NCBI GenBank assembly: GCA_014860005.1
Contig: JACZKP010000109.1
Location: 62,001 to 126,000, forward strand
Source of the DNA: Verrucomicrobiota bacterium
GTDB lineage: Bacteria > Verrucomicrobiota > Verrucomicrobiae > Limisphaerales > UBA11358
Direction: 5' to 3'
Length of the DNA stretch: 64,000 nt
In this document: positions 36,454-45,972 of the stretch, piece by piece
How the letters are laid out: every line of letters begins with the position of its first letter
Numbering within the stretch: the first letter of the stretch is position 1
Position numbers and translations under genes: made by a program
Notes under the pieces: generated by a model
What the model was told of the DNA's origin: nothing
The model's database searches: none
What the model saw: only the letters and a program-made list of their open reading frames with translations

Positions 36454-37779
36454 CTACTTCCCAATGCAGTAAAGCTTCGTTCCCGTGCGGATGAACAGCC
36501 GGTCGCGCACCGCCGCCACGGAGGCGCGGAGTTGATCGTCGCCGTCGTCGCCCATGGCAACGGAGTGGAGCAGTTTGAATTCATCGCCCGCCGCCACGAC
36601 GAACACCTCACCGCGGAAATTCTGGAAGTAAATCTTGTCATCGGCGCCGGTGGGCGAAGATTCGATCTTCACGCGCGGCCCAAGTTCGCCGATCCACTCC
36701 ACCTTGCCCGTGGCTGGGTCCACCCGCGAAAGCGTCTTGGTCTGGCGCTCACCGTTCAGCACGTAGAATTTACCCTTGTAAAACAGCGGTGTGGCGACAT
36801 CGGCGGACACTTCGCGATCCTGGCTCACCCAGGCATGGTCCTTTTCGCTGAGGGAACCTTTCAGCCCGGCTTTAACCGCGTAGATGGATGCGCCTTTGGG
36901 ACCACAAGCCAGCACAACGCCGCCACCGGCCACCGGCGACGGCACCAACCGCCAGTGGGTGATACGCGACGGATTCCACGTGCCCCAGTGCCAAAGCTCC
37001 GCCCCGGTCTTCAAATCGTGCCCGCTGATGAAGTCACCGCCCGCCACGAGCAACTCACGCCGGCCTTGATATTCGAAAGGAATCGGCGTGCTGAAGGCCT
37101 CCCGCGATTCCTCGCGGGCTTCGCTGGGCCGGATGTGCTTCCACAGTTCCTTGCCGGTTGCGGGATCCAACGCCAGCAAGTAGGAGTCGTTGGGGCCATC
37201 GCGGCGGCCGCGGCCCTGCACCGGCACGTTGCGTTGCAACACTTGGAGAAAAAGTTTTCCATCATACAGCGTTGGGCTTGTTGAGAAGGTCCAAAGAAAA
37301 GCGAACTGGCCGTAGTCGTCTTGCAGGTTGCGGGACCAGATCTTTTTGCCGGCAAAATCGAAGGCCACCAGGTCGCCGGTGCCGTAGAAGTAATACACGA
37401 GTTTGCCGTCGGTGACGGGCGAGGGCGAGGCGAAGTTGCTGCGGTCGTCCTTGTTGAAGCCCACGCCGGCTTCGTGATTCCACAATTCCTTGCCGGTCTG
37501 ATAATCAAGGCAGATCGCGCGCAGTGTCTTGGTGCGGGTGTCGGTGGAACTCACAAACACACGATCACCCCAGATGATGGGCGTGGCGGCGGACGGACCC
37601 GGCAGCGTGGCCGTCCATTTGACATTCTCCGTTTTGGAGAACTCTGCCGGCAGATTGCGCGCGGGCGAGGACCCGTCAAAATTTGGCCCGCGCCAATGCG
37701 GCCAGTTTTCAGCGAGAACGGAAGCGGTCAAGGTGGTGACCGCCCCGGCGGCGACGAGAATGGTTTTTAATCGGCTCAT
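36454..37779 (-). CDS. Exported PQQ-like beta-propeller protein
   Basis: A secreted eight-bladed PQQ-type propeller. The signal peptide is MSRLKTILVAAGAVTTLTAS, followed by VLAENWPHWRGPNFDG, the NWPxWRG start common in Verrucomicrobiota and Planctomycetota. Blade motifs such as ICLDYQTGKELW and LALDPATGKELWKH recur, each ending in the typical GxxLW tryptophan. The ATG at 37779 is chosen because it begins the signal peptide. It lies 79 bp after the SGNH hydrolase gene in a five-gene set of exported proteins. Enzymatic quinoprotein activity cannot be inferred. Confidence 0.9.
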   Translation of the reverse strand: MSRLKTILVAAGAVTTLTASVLAENWPHWRGPNFDGSSPARNLPAEFSKTENVKWTATLPGPSAATPIIWGDRVFVSSTDTRTKTLRAICLDYQTGKELWNHEAGVGFNKDDRSNFASPSPVTDGKLVYYFYGTGDLVAFDFAGKKIWSRNLQDDYGQFAFLWTFSTSPTLYDGKLFLQVLQRNVPVQGRGRRDGPNDSYLLALDPATGKELWKHIRPSEAREESREAFSTPIPFEYQGRRELLVAGGDFISGHDLKTGAELWHWGTWNPSRITHWRLVPSPVAGGGVVLACGPKGASIYAVKAGLKGSLSEKDHAWVSQDREVSADVATPLFYKGKFYVLNGERQTKTLSRVDPATGKVEWIGELGPRVKIESSPTGADDKIYFQNFRGEVFVVAAGDEFKLLHSVAMGDDGDDQLRASVAAVRDRLFIRTGTKLYCIGK

Positions 37780-37858
37780 AATCTCATAACGATTTTGCGC
37801 GGCGCACGCGGCAACGGCGCTCCCGCGAGGTTCAGTGTATTCGCGCGGACAATAGCAC

Positions 37859-38794
37859 TCACCCGCCGGCTGGCGCAACCATCGTTGATCTGGTTTTTGA
37901 CATTTCCAGCAGAAACAACCGGCGAATGGCGTCATAGCCGCGCTCGTTCGGGTCTTCGACGTTTGTGTGAAACCAATAATTCGGATCCCGTGCATCATAA
38001 TGCTCCCGCCAGAACTGGGTGCAATGCAGGCCGTGCCCCAGAAATGCCGCGTGGAGATTCACCAGGTGGACGTTCGCGCGCCGTTCCACACTGCTTTCAA
38101 TGATCTCGTTGTACGCCGCCAAAATCTTCAGCCCGCCGGGCCACGCCGGCAATCCGGCCCGCTGGATGTCGCCCACGCCGTCCGTGGGATCATAGATGTT
38201 CGCGAGAAACATCTGGCAGCCGCCCGGAAAACGGGAGTTGACCTGGTCCAGGATGGCCTCCAGTCGGATTTCGAAGTTCTGCACCCACGGGAGAGCCTGC
38301 GCCCAGGTGGCGCCATACATCGCGCCCTCGCGCGGCGGTGTGCGGCCGTAATCGTGGATCAGGTCGTTGCCGCCGGTCGTGATGACCACCAGACCGAGGA
38401 CATTTGTGTCGGCCGCCGGCAGTCGTGGAAGTTGCTGCTTCACCAAGTCCAAGGAAGTGCAGCCGGACACGGCCAGATTCGTCGCGCGCAGGCCGGGCAA
38501 AACGACGCGCAAATTGATCCCGCGCAAATCGGGAAACTCGTCCGGCGGATTTGCGACAAGCCGGTCAAAGTAGCCATAGCCTTTGCGGGCGCCGAATCCC
38601 GCGGTCACGCTGTCCCCCAAGCCCACCAACAGGACGGGCCGTTCCGTCCACGGTTGGGCGAAAGCCTCCGCTGGCACTGGTGGTCCGGCGGGCCCGCCGC
38701 CCACGGGCAAGCGTTGCCAGAAGTAAAACCACGTACCGGTGGCGCAAAAGGCGACGACCGCCAGAATAATGAGCAGATGAAGACGGTTTTTCAT
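37859..38794 (-). CDS. Membrane-anchored or secreted SGNH/GDSL hydrolase
   Basis: An esterase-type hydrolase of the SGNH fold, acting outside the cytoplasm after an N-terminal membrane segment (about 5-26). Block I is VGLGDSVTAGFG with the nucleophile Ser, block II has a Gly region around LAVSGCTS, and block III is TTGGND with the Asn. The expected C-terminal DxxH block is VEDPNERGYDAI here, with Asp where the catalytic His usually sits, so the activity may be altered. A deacetylase role on polysaccharide is possible but only inferred. Confidence 0.85.
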   Translation of the reverse strand: MKNRLHLLIILAVVAFCATGTWFYFWQRLPVGGGPAGPPVPAEAFAQPWTERPVLLVGLGDSVTAGFGARKGYGYFDRLVANPPDEFPDLRGINLRVVLPGLRATNLAVSGCTSLDLVKQQLPRLPAADTNVLGLVVITTGGNDLIHDYGRTPPREGAMYGATWAQALPWVQNFEIRLEAILDQVNSRFPGGCQMFLANIYDPTDGVGDIQRAGLPAWPGGLKILAAYNEIIESSVERRANVHLVNLHAAFLGHGLHCTQFWREHYDARDPNYWFHTNVEDPNERGYDAIRRLFLLEMSKTRSTMVAPAGG

Positions 38795-38833
38795 CACAAG
38801 GGATCTCAGCGGACACCAGAGGCAATGATCATT

Positions 38834-40201
38834 TCAGCGCGACCGCACCGCGAACAAATCGGTCAACACCTTGCCGTTGCGCTTGATCCGTCCCAAGGAA
38901 TACACCGTGCCATCCCTGCCCACGGCGATGGAATTGACGTAGAGGGGACGCTGGCCATCCTCGTAGAAGATCGCACCGTGGTCGGTATATTTGCCGCTCG
39001 GAATGTGCCAGGTGACCAGGTGCAGGTCTTCAAGTCCCTTGGCTTCACCCATTGCCGTTTTGGATTTGCCGGCGAGGCGTTTGCCGTCCGCATAGATCGG
39101 CGCGCCGGTGAGGTAGTAAATCGTCTTGTGATCCGCGCCGGGCGCGAAACCCAGATAGCCGTAACTGAATTGATCGAACATCCCGCTGAGCCGGCTCGGC
39201 GCGGAAGTGATGCGGTCGAGCACTTCCATTCGTTCGCCGCGCGGGTCGAAGCGGAAGAGGTAACCGGAATTGCCATGCACTCCGTACATCCAGGCGTCGT
39301 TCGGATTCCAAAAAGTCTGACGCCAGTTGTAACCCATGTGGCCGGGCGAGATCGGGTCGTAAAGCCCGAAGTAATCTTTGATCATGTTCTCCCCCGCGAC
39401 AGGTTCAACCCGGTCGGTTTCAGCCGCGTAACGCAGGATCGTTCCTTCGGAGGTGGTGAGATAAGCCGAGCCGTCACTCAAGTCCACCGCGATGGACCGG
39501 CACACCGTGCGATACGCGGCGCCTTTGGCGGCTTCGCCTTCGGCGCACATCTTGCCAAAGTTTTTCCACGATTTCGTGGCCAGATCGTAGCGGAAGAACA
39601 TCCCACTCGGCCACGTGAGTCCAAAGATGCGGCCCCGCCGCGTGTCCATGCTGGTCGTGAGCACGCCGTCGCGATCCGGCACAATGCCAAAATCCTCGAA
39701 CCGGCCGGTCTTCAAGTCGTAAGCCAGCAGGTGTCCGCCGGGATAAGATTGGTAGCCCGCCGGCGGAATGCCCATGGTTTCCATTCCATCCACGATGCTG
39801 TAAACACCCACGTGCGTGGAAAAGTAAAGCTTGCCGCCGGCCTCCACAAAATTCACGTGGCTCTTGCCCTGCGGAATCGCTTTCAATCCTTTCTCACCAC
39901 ACGCCTCGGTCAGGTCGCCGAGGTGTCGAATGGATTTCTTCCTTGGGTCGAAACAATACATCTGCGCGCCCACGTCAATGTTCTCTGAGCTAAGTACGTA
40001 ATAGATTTTGCCATCACTGCCGGTGCCCATGCCGTTGTAAGTGTCGTGAGCGAGGGCGAAACCGGAATCGTAGGTTTTCGCGATCAGTTTTTTCCCCTGA
40101 TAAGAATTGCCGTCCGGGATGTTCACGGGTTGTGCCGTGGCCCACTCAACTGCTAGCAGTGCGGGCAACGACAGGGTGATGATGATGCGGATCATGTTCA
40201 T
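38834..40201 (-). CDS. Exported beta-propeller protein of unknown function
   Basis: The ATG at 40201 gives a signal peptide (MIRIIITLSLPALLAVEWAT, cut near AQPVN). About seven propeller-like blades follow, with MGTGSDGKIYYVLSSEN, MYCFDPRKKSIRHLGDL, YDLKTGRFEDFGIV and a closing GRDGTVYSLGRI. The blade style matches the Ig-propeller protein at 5160-7433. It ends 36 bp before the SGNH hydrolase gene and begins 11 bp after the Gfo/Idh/MocA gene. Confidence 0.82.
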   Translation of the reverse strand: MNMIRIIITLSLPALLAVEWATAQPVNIPDGNSYQGKKLIAKTYDSGFALAHDTYNGMGTGSDGKIYYVLSSENIDVGAQMYCFDPRKKSIRHLGDLTEACGEKGLKAIPQGKSHVNFVEAGGKLYFSTHVGVYSIVDGMETMGIPPAGYQSYPGGHLLAYDLKTGRFEDFGIVPDRDGVLTTSMDTRRGRIFGLTWPSGMFFRYDLATKSWKNFGKMCAEGEAAKGAAYRTVCRSIAVDLSDGSAYLTTSEGTILRYAAETDRVEPVAGENMIKDYFGLYDPISPGHMGYNWRQTFWNPNDAWMYGVHGNSGYLFRFDPRGERMEVLDRITSAPSRLSGMFDQFSYGYLGFAPGADHKTIYYLTGAPIYADGKRLAGKSKTAMGEAKGLEDLHLVTWHIPSGKYTDHGAIFYEDGQRPLYVNSIAVGRDGTVYSLGRIKRNGKVLTDLFAVRSR

Positions 40202-40212
40202 AGGATTTCCTT

Positions 40213-41622
40213 TCAGTGCAGTGATGGGCGGGCGGCGGATTGTCGTGCAAGCGCCACGCCGTGCGTGGTCACGTAATACTTCGCCAACAAATTCGGTTTC
40301 TCCCAGGAGGGCAGGGATTGCGGATGACGCGCGTAATCGAGAAAGCGGCGGCTCACCTCTGAAAAATGAGCCTCGTGGCTTGCGCGTAGGGCGTCGGGAA
40401 TCACCACTCGCCATTCGCCGGATTTTTCCTCCAGCCCCAGACCGGGATGGTCTTTCTGTAACACCGCGATTGTCCGCCGCAATGCCACACCCACGGAAGA
40501 AATTTCGCTGGCCAGTCTGGGAATCACAAAAACCTCGGGCTGAAACTGAGTGTCCCTGTCGCGCCGCAATTCCACACGCGCGTTGCTGCCGCGAAACACC
40601 GCCAGCAAGCTGTCCTTACCGCCGGGCGGCGCGACGAATGCCCACTGCACGTCGAGCATGACGTGAATGCCGCGGAGCGTGTAACTCACAGTGTTGTTGC
40701 AATAGTATTCCAACCGGTTGGAGTTCAGGGCCGGTTGAAGGAAGCCGGGAAAAGCATTCGCGCCGGTCACCTGCTGGAATTGCTCCCCGCTCAAGACGGT
40801 GGGCCACCGCGAGCCGCGCAAGATCGCGATGTCGCGTTTGTAGTCAATGGGCTGGTTTGGGAACAAGGACCATTGCGCGTGCTCAACCAGGTGCGTGCCG
40901 ACGTCGGCCAACCCCTCGCCCTGTTGCCGGATGTCGAAGAACCACACAGGCCGCAAAGTCGGCACGCCGGCCACTTCCTTCAAAAGATAATGCACGCTAC
41001 GCATGAACACTGCCGGTTCGGCAAGTGTGCCCGTGAGGATTTCTCCGAATACGGCCCGGTCGTTCACCAGTGCCCGCTGAAGCGCACACGATATTTCAAA
41101 GCGCTCCGTCATGGCGTCGTAAGCGATGACGTTGCTTCGCTCGGCGGCCTCGAGAGCGGTCTGCAATTTCGGCCAGGCCTCCGGTTCGATGATCCACGGC
41201 TTGTCCGCCAACACATGCAGGCCGGCGCGCACACTGGCTTCGAGGCGGTCAATCTTGTGCTGGTTGTTGCCCGACAAGATGACGATATTGCCACGCCGTT
41301 CTACAAGCATCCGCTCGAAAAAATCCGCGCTGGCGATGATCTCCAGTTTCCAGCGAGTGGGATTCTCACGCCTTTGGTTGAACTGGCTAATGCGATTGAG
41401 ATGAGCGGTCAAATCCGGACCGAGCGGAGCATAGACGAACACCGTGTCCGCCACGCCGGGCAACGTCTCGCGTTGGAAGAGTGCAGCGTGAAAGTGTCCC
41501 GGGTCCAGCGTAATGATCTTGAATTCCTGGGCCCGCACGGCCAGGACGAGCACTCCAAGCGTGGCCACCAAGCTTATGAAAAATCCCCGTCCCGCGGCGG
41601 CTGGCAACCAGTTCCCTTTCAT
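40213..41622 (-). CDS. Exported Gfo/Idh/MocA-family oxidoreductase
   Basis: A predicted NAD(P)-dependent sugar oxidoreductase of the subfamily with its own C-terminal domain (Oxidoreduct_C type). A Sec signal (GFFISLVATLGVLVLAVRAQ, about 13-32) precedes the Rossmann part EFKIITLDPGHFHAALF. VRAGLHVLADKPWII holds the EKP-like motif with DKP. The ATG at 41622 has GGGAGGGG just upstream and is decisive for including the signal peptide. The gene lies between an exported DegT-type gene and a propeller gene. How an exported member would obtain its cofactor is unclear, although periplasmic GFOR binds NADP tightly. Confidence 0.88.
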   Translation of the reverse strand: MKGNWLPAAAGRGFFISLVATLGVLVLAVRAQEFKIITLDPGHFHAALFQRETLPGVADTVFVYAPLGPDLTAHLNRISQFNQRRENPTRWKLEIIASADFFERMLVERRGNIVILSGNNQHKIDRLEASVRAGLHVLADKPWIIEPEAWPKLQTALEAAERSNVIAYDAMTERFEISCALQRALVNDRAVFGEILTGTLAEPAVFMRSVHYLLKEVAGVPTLRPVWFFDIRQQGEGLADVGTHLVEHAQWSLFPNQPIDYKRDIAILRGSRWPTVLSGEQFQQVTGANAFPGFLQPALNSNRLEYYCNNTVSYTLRGIHVMLDVQWAFVAPPGGKDSLLAVFRGSNARVELRRDRDTQFQPEVFVIPRLASEISSVGVALRRTIAVLQKDHPGLGLEEKSGEWRVVIPDALRASHEAHFSEVSRRFLDYARHPQSLPSWEKPNLLAKYYVTTHGVALARQSAARPSLH

Positions 41623-41654
41623 TTCCCCTCCCACCCCAGTGGTGTTGTTTCGAC

Positions 41655-43007
41655 CTAAGCTTTCGCCAGCGCGCCGGCGTGTCCTTGAATTTTTCGAATC
41701 GCGTCCGCGATCTGCTCCATGTCCTCGCGCGAGCCCAGCAACATGTTTTGCGTGAACCAGACGGCTTCCGCGCAGAGCTTTTCGTTCTGCGGACAATTCT
41801 GGTTTTGTTCCAGCCATTGCTGCATCCGCTGCTCGCCATAGACTCGGAGGAAGCGCGGATTCTTCGCGAGACTGGACACGTAGGCTTCCGTGTTCATCAC
41901 GCCGTAGCCACCGGACGCCGGCACCCCCTCCGCGCCCAGGGCCGAAATGAATCTACCCCTGTCGAGTCCGGCAAACCTCGTCTGGTCGAATCGAAACATG
42001 TAGAGATGGTACGCGCTGCGCGTCGTCCCTTCGTAAAGCTTTGCGGGTTTGATGCCAGGAATTTCGCTTAAGAGCTTCGTCAGGTAATTCGCGTTCTCCG
42101 TGCGGCGGTTGGTCTGCTCGATGACGCGCGTCATCTGGGCAAGCAGCAACCGACCTTGGAACTCGGACAGGCGCAGATTCGATCCGCGCGTGCCGGAATA
42201 GGTGAAATTGTAGCCGGTGACCTGTCGGGCGCGGCCTTGATTGTGGAAGTTGTAACAGATCTCGGCGAACTGCGCATCGTTGGTCAGCACCGCGCCGCCT
42301 TCGCCGGAATTGAGATTCTTGCTGGCCTGAAAACTGAAACAACCAGCCAGACCCAGCGTTCCCACCTTGCGCCCGCGCCATTCGGCGAGATGCGCCTGGC
42401 AGGCGTCCTCAATGACGGGAATATTGTGCTTCTTCCCGACCTCCAGGATTTTGTCCATGTCCGCCGGCGAGCCGCCAATATGCACGGGCAAGATGGCTCT
42501 CGTCTCCTTCGTGATCGCCGCTTCGATCTTGTTCGCATCAATCTGAAAACTCTCCAGGTCCGAATCCACGAAGATGGGCAGCGCGTAGTTCAGCGCTACG
42601 ACGTTGTAAGTGGCGATGAACGTGTACGGCGGGATGAGGACTTCATCACCCGGCCCGATGTCCAGTCCGCCCAGCACAGTCGTAAGCGCGCTCGTGCCGC
42701 AGGAGGTGGCCACACAATGTTTCGCGCCGGTGAGTCCGGCATATTCCTTCTCGAACTCAGCCACGGCCGGGCCGCTGCCGCGAAACCACCGGCCACTTTT
42801 GAGTACGTCCAGCAGCGCCCTTTCCTCCGTTTGATCATACACCGGCCAGCCAGGGAAGCCGCCGGGGTGCGCTTTGGCGCCACCGAGTTTGGCGGGTTTG
42901 GCGGCGGCCTCTGCGCCGCGGGCAAGTTGTGGCAGGCCGAAAGCCAGACCTGCGCCGGCGAGGGAAGTGGAGTTGATAAAATCCCTGCGATTCAATTTGC
43001 GCTTCAT
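41655..43007 (-). CDS. DegT/DnrJ/EryC1/StrS-family aminotransferase with Tat signal
   Basis: The family normally makes amino sugars in the cytoplasm, but this member begins MKRKLNRRDFINSTSLAGAG, a twin-arginine signal with an Ala-rich core ending near ARGAEA. The PLP fold follows: ATSCGTSALT, PPYTFIATYN, LPVHIGGSPADMD, VIEDACQAH and CFSFQASKNLNSGEGG, with the PLP lysine at SKN. Tat export suits a cofactor-loaded enzyme. The ATG at 43007 is preferred to 43046 because it starts the signal. It is the first gene of an operon of exported proteins and precedes the oxidoreductase gene by 32 bp. Confidence 0.9.
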   Translation of the reverse strand: MKRKLNRRDFINSTSLAGAGLAFGLPQLARGAEAAAKPAKLGGAKAHPGGFPGWPVYDQTEERALLDVLKSGRWFRGSGPAVAEFEKEYAGLTGAKHCVATSCGTSALTTVLGGLDIGPGDEVLIPPYTFIATYNVVALNYALPIFVDSDLESFQIDANKIEAAITKETRAILPVHIGGSPADMDKILEVGKKHNIPVIEDACQAHLAEWRGRKVGTLGLAGCFSFQASKNLNSGEGGAVLTNDAQFAEICYNFHNQGRARQVTGYNFTYSGTRGSNLRLSEFQGRLLLAQMTRVIEQTNRRTENANYLTKLLSEIPGIKPAKLYEGTTRSAYHLYMFRFDQTRFAGLDRGRFISALGAEGVPASGGYGVMNTEAYVSSLAKNPRFLRVYGEQRMQQWLEQNQNCPQNEKLCAEAVWFTQNMLLGSREDMEQIADAIRKIQGHAGALAKA

Positions 43008-43531
43008 ATTGCTGCCTCCGGTTTCAAGTGGTTGAAAGGCGCTCATAACCTGGGGATGAGTTACTGCGCGGCAACGCGGCGGTCAAACGAATTGTAACAG
43101 CCCTTTCCAGTGCCTCGGAAGACAGAGAAGGCAGCAATTGCCCCAAGCGCCTGGGCGGAGCGATGCCCGCAGAATCCTGAAGTTTGACTGGGCGCCCGCT
43201 TTCGCACCCGCTGTGGTTTCCATTCGCACAACAGTTTCGGGTAACTTGGGGGTTCGTGTTTGCCAACCGGGAAGCGGCTTGCCGGCTCAGGATGCGGACG
43301 TTAGAGTGCCAGCGTGAAAGCAATTCCCGTTCAGGAAACTCAAGGCGAGTCTCGATCAATCACGCATCCGACGCTGCGCAAACACCGGGCCAGGCGGCAA
43401 GGATGAGACTCTCCCTGCATCGCGCCGAAGATTTCAACACTGACTTCAATCAGCAGCATCGTTGGTATCTGGATCCGGCTGGTTGAGCCAGCGCCAACGA
43501 TTGAGTAAGCTGGGTTTCGGTTTGATCCCGC
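43008..43531. other. Divergent promoter region, no gene seen
   Basis: The gap separates the minus-strand exported-protein operon from the plus-strand ABC-F gene, so both promoters should be here. I found no convincing -35/-10 pair, operator, RNA or coding sequence. The words GCGTTGG..GCCAACG near 43460-43500 could form a weak hairpin. Confidence 0.5.
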
Positions 43532-45445
43532 ATGTCCACCATCCTTAACGCCACGGATGTCACCGTTCGTTACAACGAACGCGCGATTCTCGACGCGGCC
43601 ACGCTCGCGATTGACGAAGGGCAGCGGATCGGCCTCGTGGGGCGCAACGGTTGCGGGAAGACCACGTTCCTCCGCATCCTCGCCGGGCTGCAATCGCCGG
43701 ACAGCGGCGACGTGAGCCGCCGGCGCGGGTTGGTGATGAGTTATCTGGCGCAGGATTTCATGCTTGATCCGGCGTTGGACGTGCGCGGCAACGTCCGGGC
43801 CGGCGCGCAACATGTGCTGGATCTCATCGCCGAGTTTGAGTCGCTGCCGCACGACTCAAAGAGGCACGAGGAACTGGAGCATCGCATCCTGACGCTGGAA
43901 GGCTGGACGCTCGATCAACGCATTGAGACGGCGCTGTCGCATCTCAATTGTCCGCCGGGCGAGCGCGACATCACCACGCTTTCCGGCGGCGAGAAACGGC
44001 GCGTGGCGCTGGCGCGGGCGATTGTTTCCCGCCCGGATTTCCTGATGCTCGACGAGCCTACGAATCATCTCGATCCGGATTCCATCGAGTGGGTGGCGGA
44101 GTTTCTGGAAAACTTCGGCGGCACATTCCTTGTCGTCACGCACGACCGCTATTTTCTCGATCGCGTCGTGACGCGCATCGTCGAACTGTGCGATGGCAAG
44201 TTCTGGTGGCACGACGGCAATTACACCGCTTACCTGCTGGACAAGGCCGAGCGTCAGGCCGCCGACGCGGTGATCGAGCACAAGCGCCGGATGTTTTTGC
44301 AGAAGGAACTCGCCTGGGTGCGGACCGGTCCGCGCGCGCAACGCAGCAAGCAGAAGAACCGCTTCGAGCGTTACTACGAAACCGCCGCGCAGGACGGGCC
44401 GGTGGTCGAAACGGATATGGAACTGGTCATTCCGCCGCCGCCGCAACTCGGCAATCGCACGGTGGAGGTTGCGAATCTCGGCATGGAACTGGGCGGGCGC
44501 CGATTGTTTTCCGGTTTTGATTTCACCTTCGAGAACGGCAAACGCATCGGCATCTGCGGCCGGAACGGTCTCGGCAAAACCACACTCCTCAAGATCATCA
44601 TAGGCCATCTTGCGCCGACGGAGGGCACGGTGAAAACCGGTCAGCTCACGAAATTCAACTACGTGGATCAAGGCCGCCTGCAATTGAACGAGGAGCGCAG
44701 CGTGCTGGAGGAAGCTTCCGACGGCACGGAGTATGTGATCTGGGGCGAAGCGAAGATTTCCGTGCGCGCCTACTTGAAGCGGTTTCTCTTCGCGGATGAC
44801 CGCATCACGACGCAGGTGGGGAAACTTTCCGGCGGCGAACGCAGCCGGCTGGTGCTGGCGCGCATCCTGAAAGGCGGCGGCAACTTTCTCATTCTCGACG
44901 AGCCGACGAACGACCTCGATCTGCCGACCCTGCGCGTGTTGGAGGAGGCGTTGATCGCGTTCCCCGGCGTCGTGTGCGTCGTGAGCCACGACCGGTATTT
45001 CCTGAATCGTGTTTGCACGGACATTCTCGCCTTCGAAGGCGAGGGGCAAATCCATCACAGTGTTGGGGATTACGATTACTACGTGGAAAAGAAACAACGC
45101 GTAGCGGCGGAGGCGGCCCGGCGCAGCGCGGCGTTTCTCGCCACAAACAAAGCCGCGCCGGACCGAGCGGCGGAGACGATGAAGGGTTCCAAAGGGCAAA
45201 AGCCCCGCAAACTCTCGTTCAAGGAAGCACGCGAACTGGAGGGCATGGAGGCGCAAATTCACGCGGTGGACGAAGAGATTGCCCGCGTCGAAGGTTTGTT
45301 TGCAGCCCCGGATTTTCACCGAATTCACGCGGCGCAAACCCCGCAACTCGTGGCGGAACTGGCGGCGGCGAAGGAAAAACTCGCGCAACTCTACAACCGT
45401 TGGGAGGAGTTGGAGGCCATCAAGTCCGCGACCACTGGATCGTAG
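43532..45445 (+). CDS. ABC-F family ATPase (Uup-like)
   Basis: A soluble twin-ATPase protein acting on ribosomes or DNA rather than in transport. The first ATPase has GRNGCGKTT, LSGGEKRR and LMLDEPTNHLD, and the second GRNGLGKTT, LSGGERSR and LILDEPTNDLD. An arm/linker with KQKNRFERYY lies between them. The C-terminus (about 560-637) is the charged coiled-coil extension typical of Uup. At 637 residues it matches the family. It stands alone on the plus strand and converges with the jag-yidC block. Confidence 0.93.
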   Translation: MSTILNATDVTVRYNERAILDAATLAIDEGQRIGLVGRNGCGKTTFLRILAGLQSPDSGDVSRRRGLVMSYLAQDFMLDPALDVRGNVRAGAQHVLDLIAEFESLPHDSKRHEELEHRILTLEGWTLDQRIETALSHLNCPPGERDITTLSGGEKRRVALARAIVSRPDFLMLDEPTNHLDPDSIEWVAEFLENFGGTFLVVTHDRYFLDRVVTRIVELCDGKFWWHDGNYTAYLLDKAERQAADAVIEHKRRMFLQKELAWVRTGPRAQRSKQKNRFERYYETAAQDGPVVETDMELVIPPPPQLGNRTVEVANLGMELGGRRLFSGFDFTFENGKRIGICGRNGLGKTTLLKIIIGHLAPTEGTVKTGQLTKFNYVDQGRLQLNEERSVLEEASDGTEYVIWGEAKISVRAYLKRFLFADDRITTQVGKLSGGERSRLVLARILKGGGNFLILDEPTNDLDLPTLRVLEEALIAFPGVVCVVSHDRYFLNRVCTDILAFEGEGQIHHSVGDYDYYVEKKQRVAAEAARRSAAFLATNKAAPDRAAETMKGSKGQKPRKLSFKEARELEGMEAQIHAVDEEIARVEGLFAAPDFHRIHAAQTPQLVAELAAAKEKLAQLYNRWEELEAIKSATTGS

Positions 45446-45464
45446 CCGGGCGGCGGGCCGGAAC

Positions 45465-45914
45465 TCAGTGTTTGGACCGAAGCAGAATGGCTTTCTTGTC
45501 CGTGCCTTCGACTTCCACACTGTGGGTTTCGATATCGGGATCTTCTTTAAGCGCCTGATGCACGATTCGGCGGTCAAAAGCGCTCAACGGTTCCAGTTCC
45601 ACCACGTCACCCCAGCGACGGACTTTATCGGCGGCATCCTTCGCTTTTTTCACCAGGGCCTCGCGCGCCTGCGCCCGGTAACCGCTCACGTCCACCAGCA
45701 CTTTGGGCGAGTTGTTGTCCTGCTGGAAGAGCAGGCGGTTCGCGATGTATTGCAGGTCGGACAAAGTCTGGCCCTGGCGGCCAATCAACCGGCCTGACTC
45801 CTCGGTCTTCACGTCCAGCAAAACGCCCTCTTCCATCGGGTGTTCCTCCACCGTGGCGGGGAAGCCGAGCAGTTCAAGCAGTTTCTCCAAAGTGACTTTC
45901 GGTTGAGCAGGCAT
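45465..45914 (-). CDS. KH-R3H RNA-binding protein (Jag/KhpB type)
   Basis: An RNA-binding protein encoded after yidC. SGRLIGRQGQTLSDLQYIAN is the KH domain GxxG loop region, and LSAFDRRIVHQAL the R3H motif region. At 149 residues it lacks the long N-terminal Jag-N domain of Gram-positive forms, as is usual in this type of locus. It is the last gene of the rpmH-rnpA-yidD-yidC series. Confidence 0.92.
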   Translation of the reverse strand: MPAQPKVTLEKLLELLGFPATVEEHPMEEGVLLDVKTEESGRLIGRQGQTLSDLQYIANRLLFQQDNNSPKVLVDVSGYRAQAREALVKKAKDAADKVRRWGDVVELEPLSAFDRRIVHQALKEDPDIETHSVEVEGTDKKAILLRSKH

Positions 45915-45972
45915 AGGGAGGGTGAGTTATGGTTCGTTGCTGTCGGTTGACGGTCGTCACACTGCGTGGCGC

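Noticed and set aside
37967..39988. Long plus-strand open frame (673 codons)
   Set aside because: Lies opposite the SGNH hydrolase and propeller genes and shows no motif or signal of its own.
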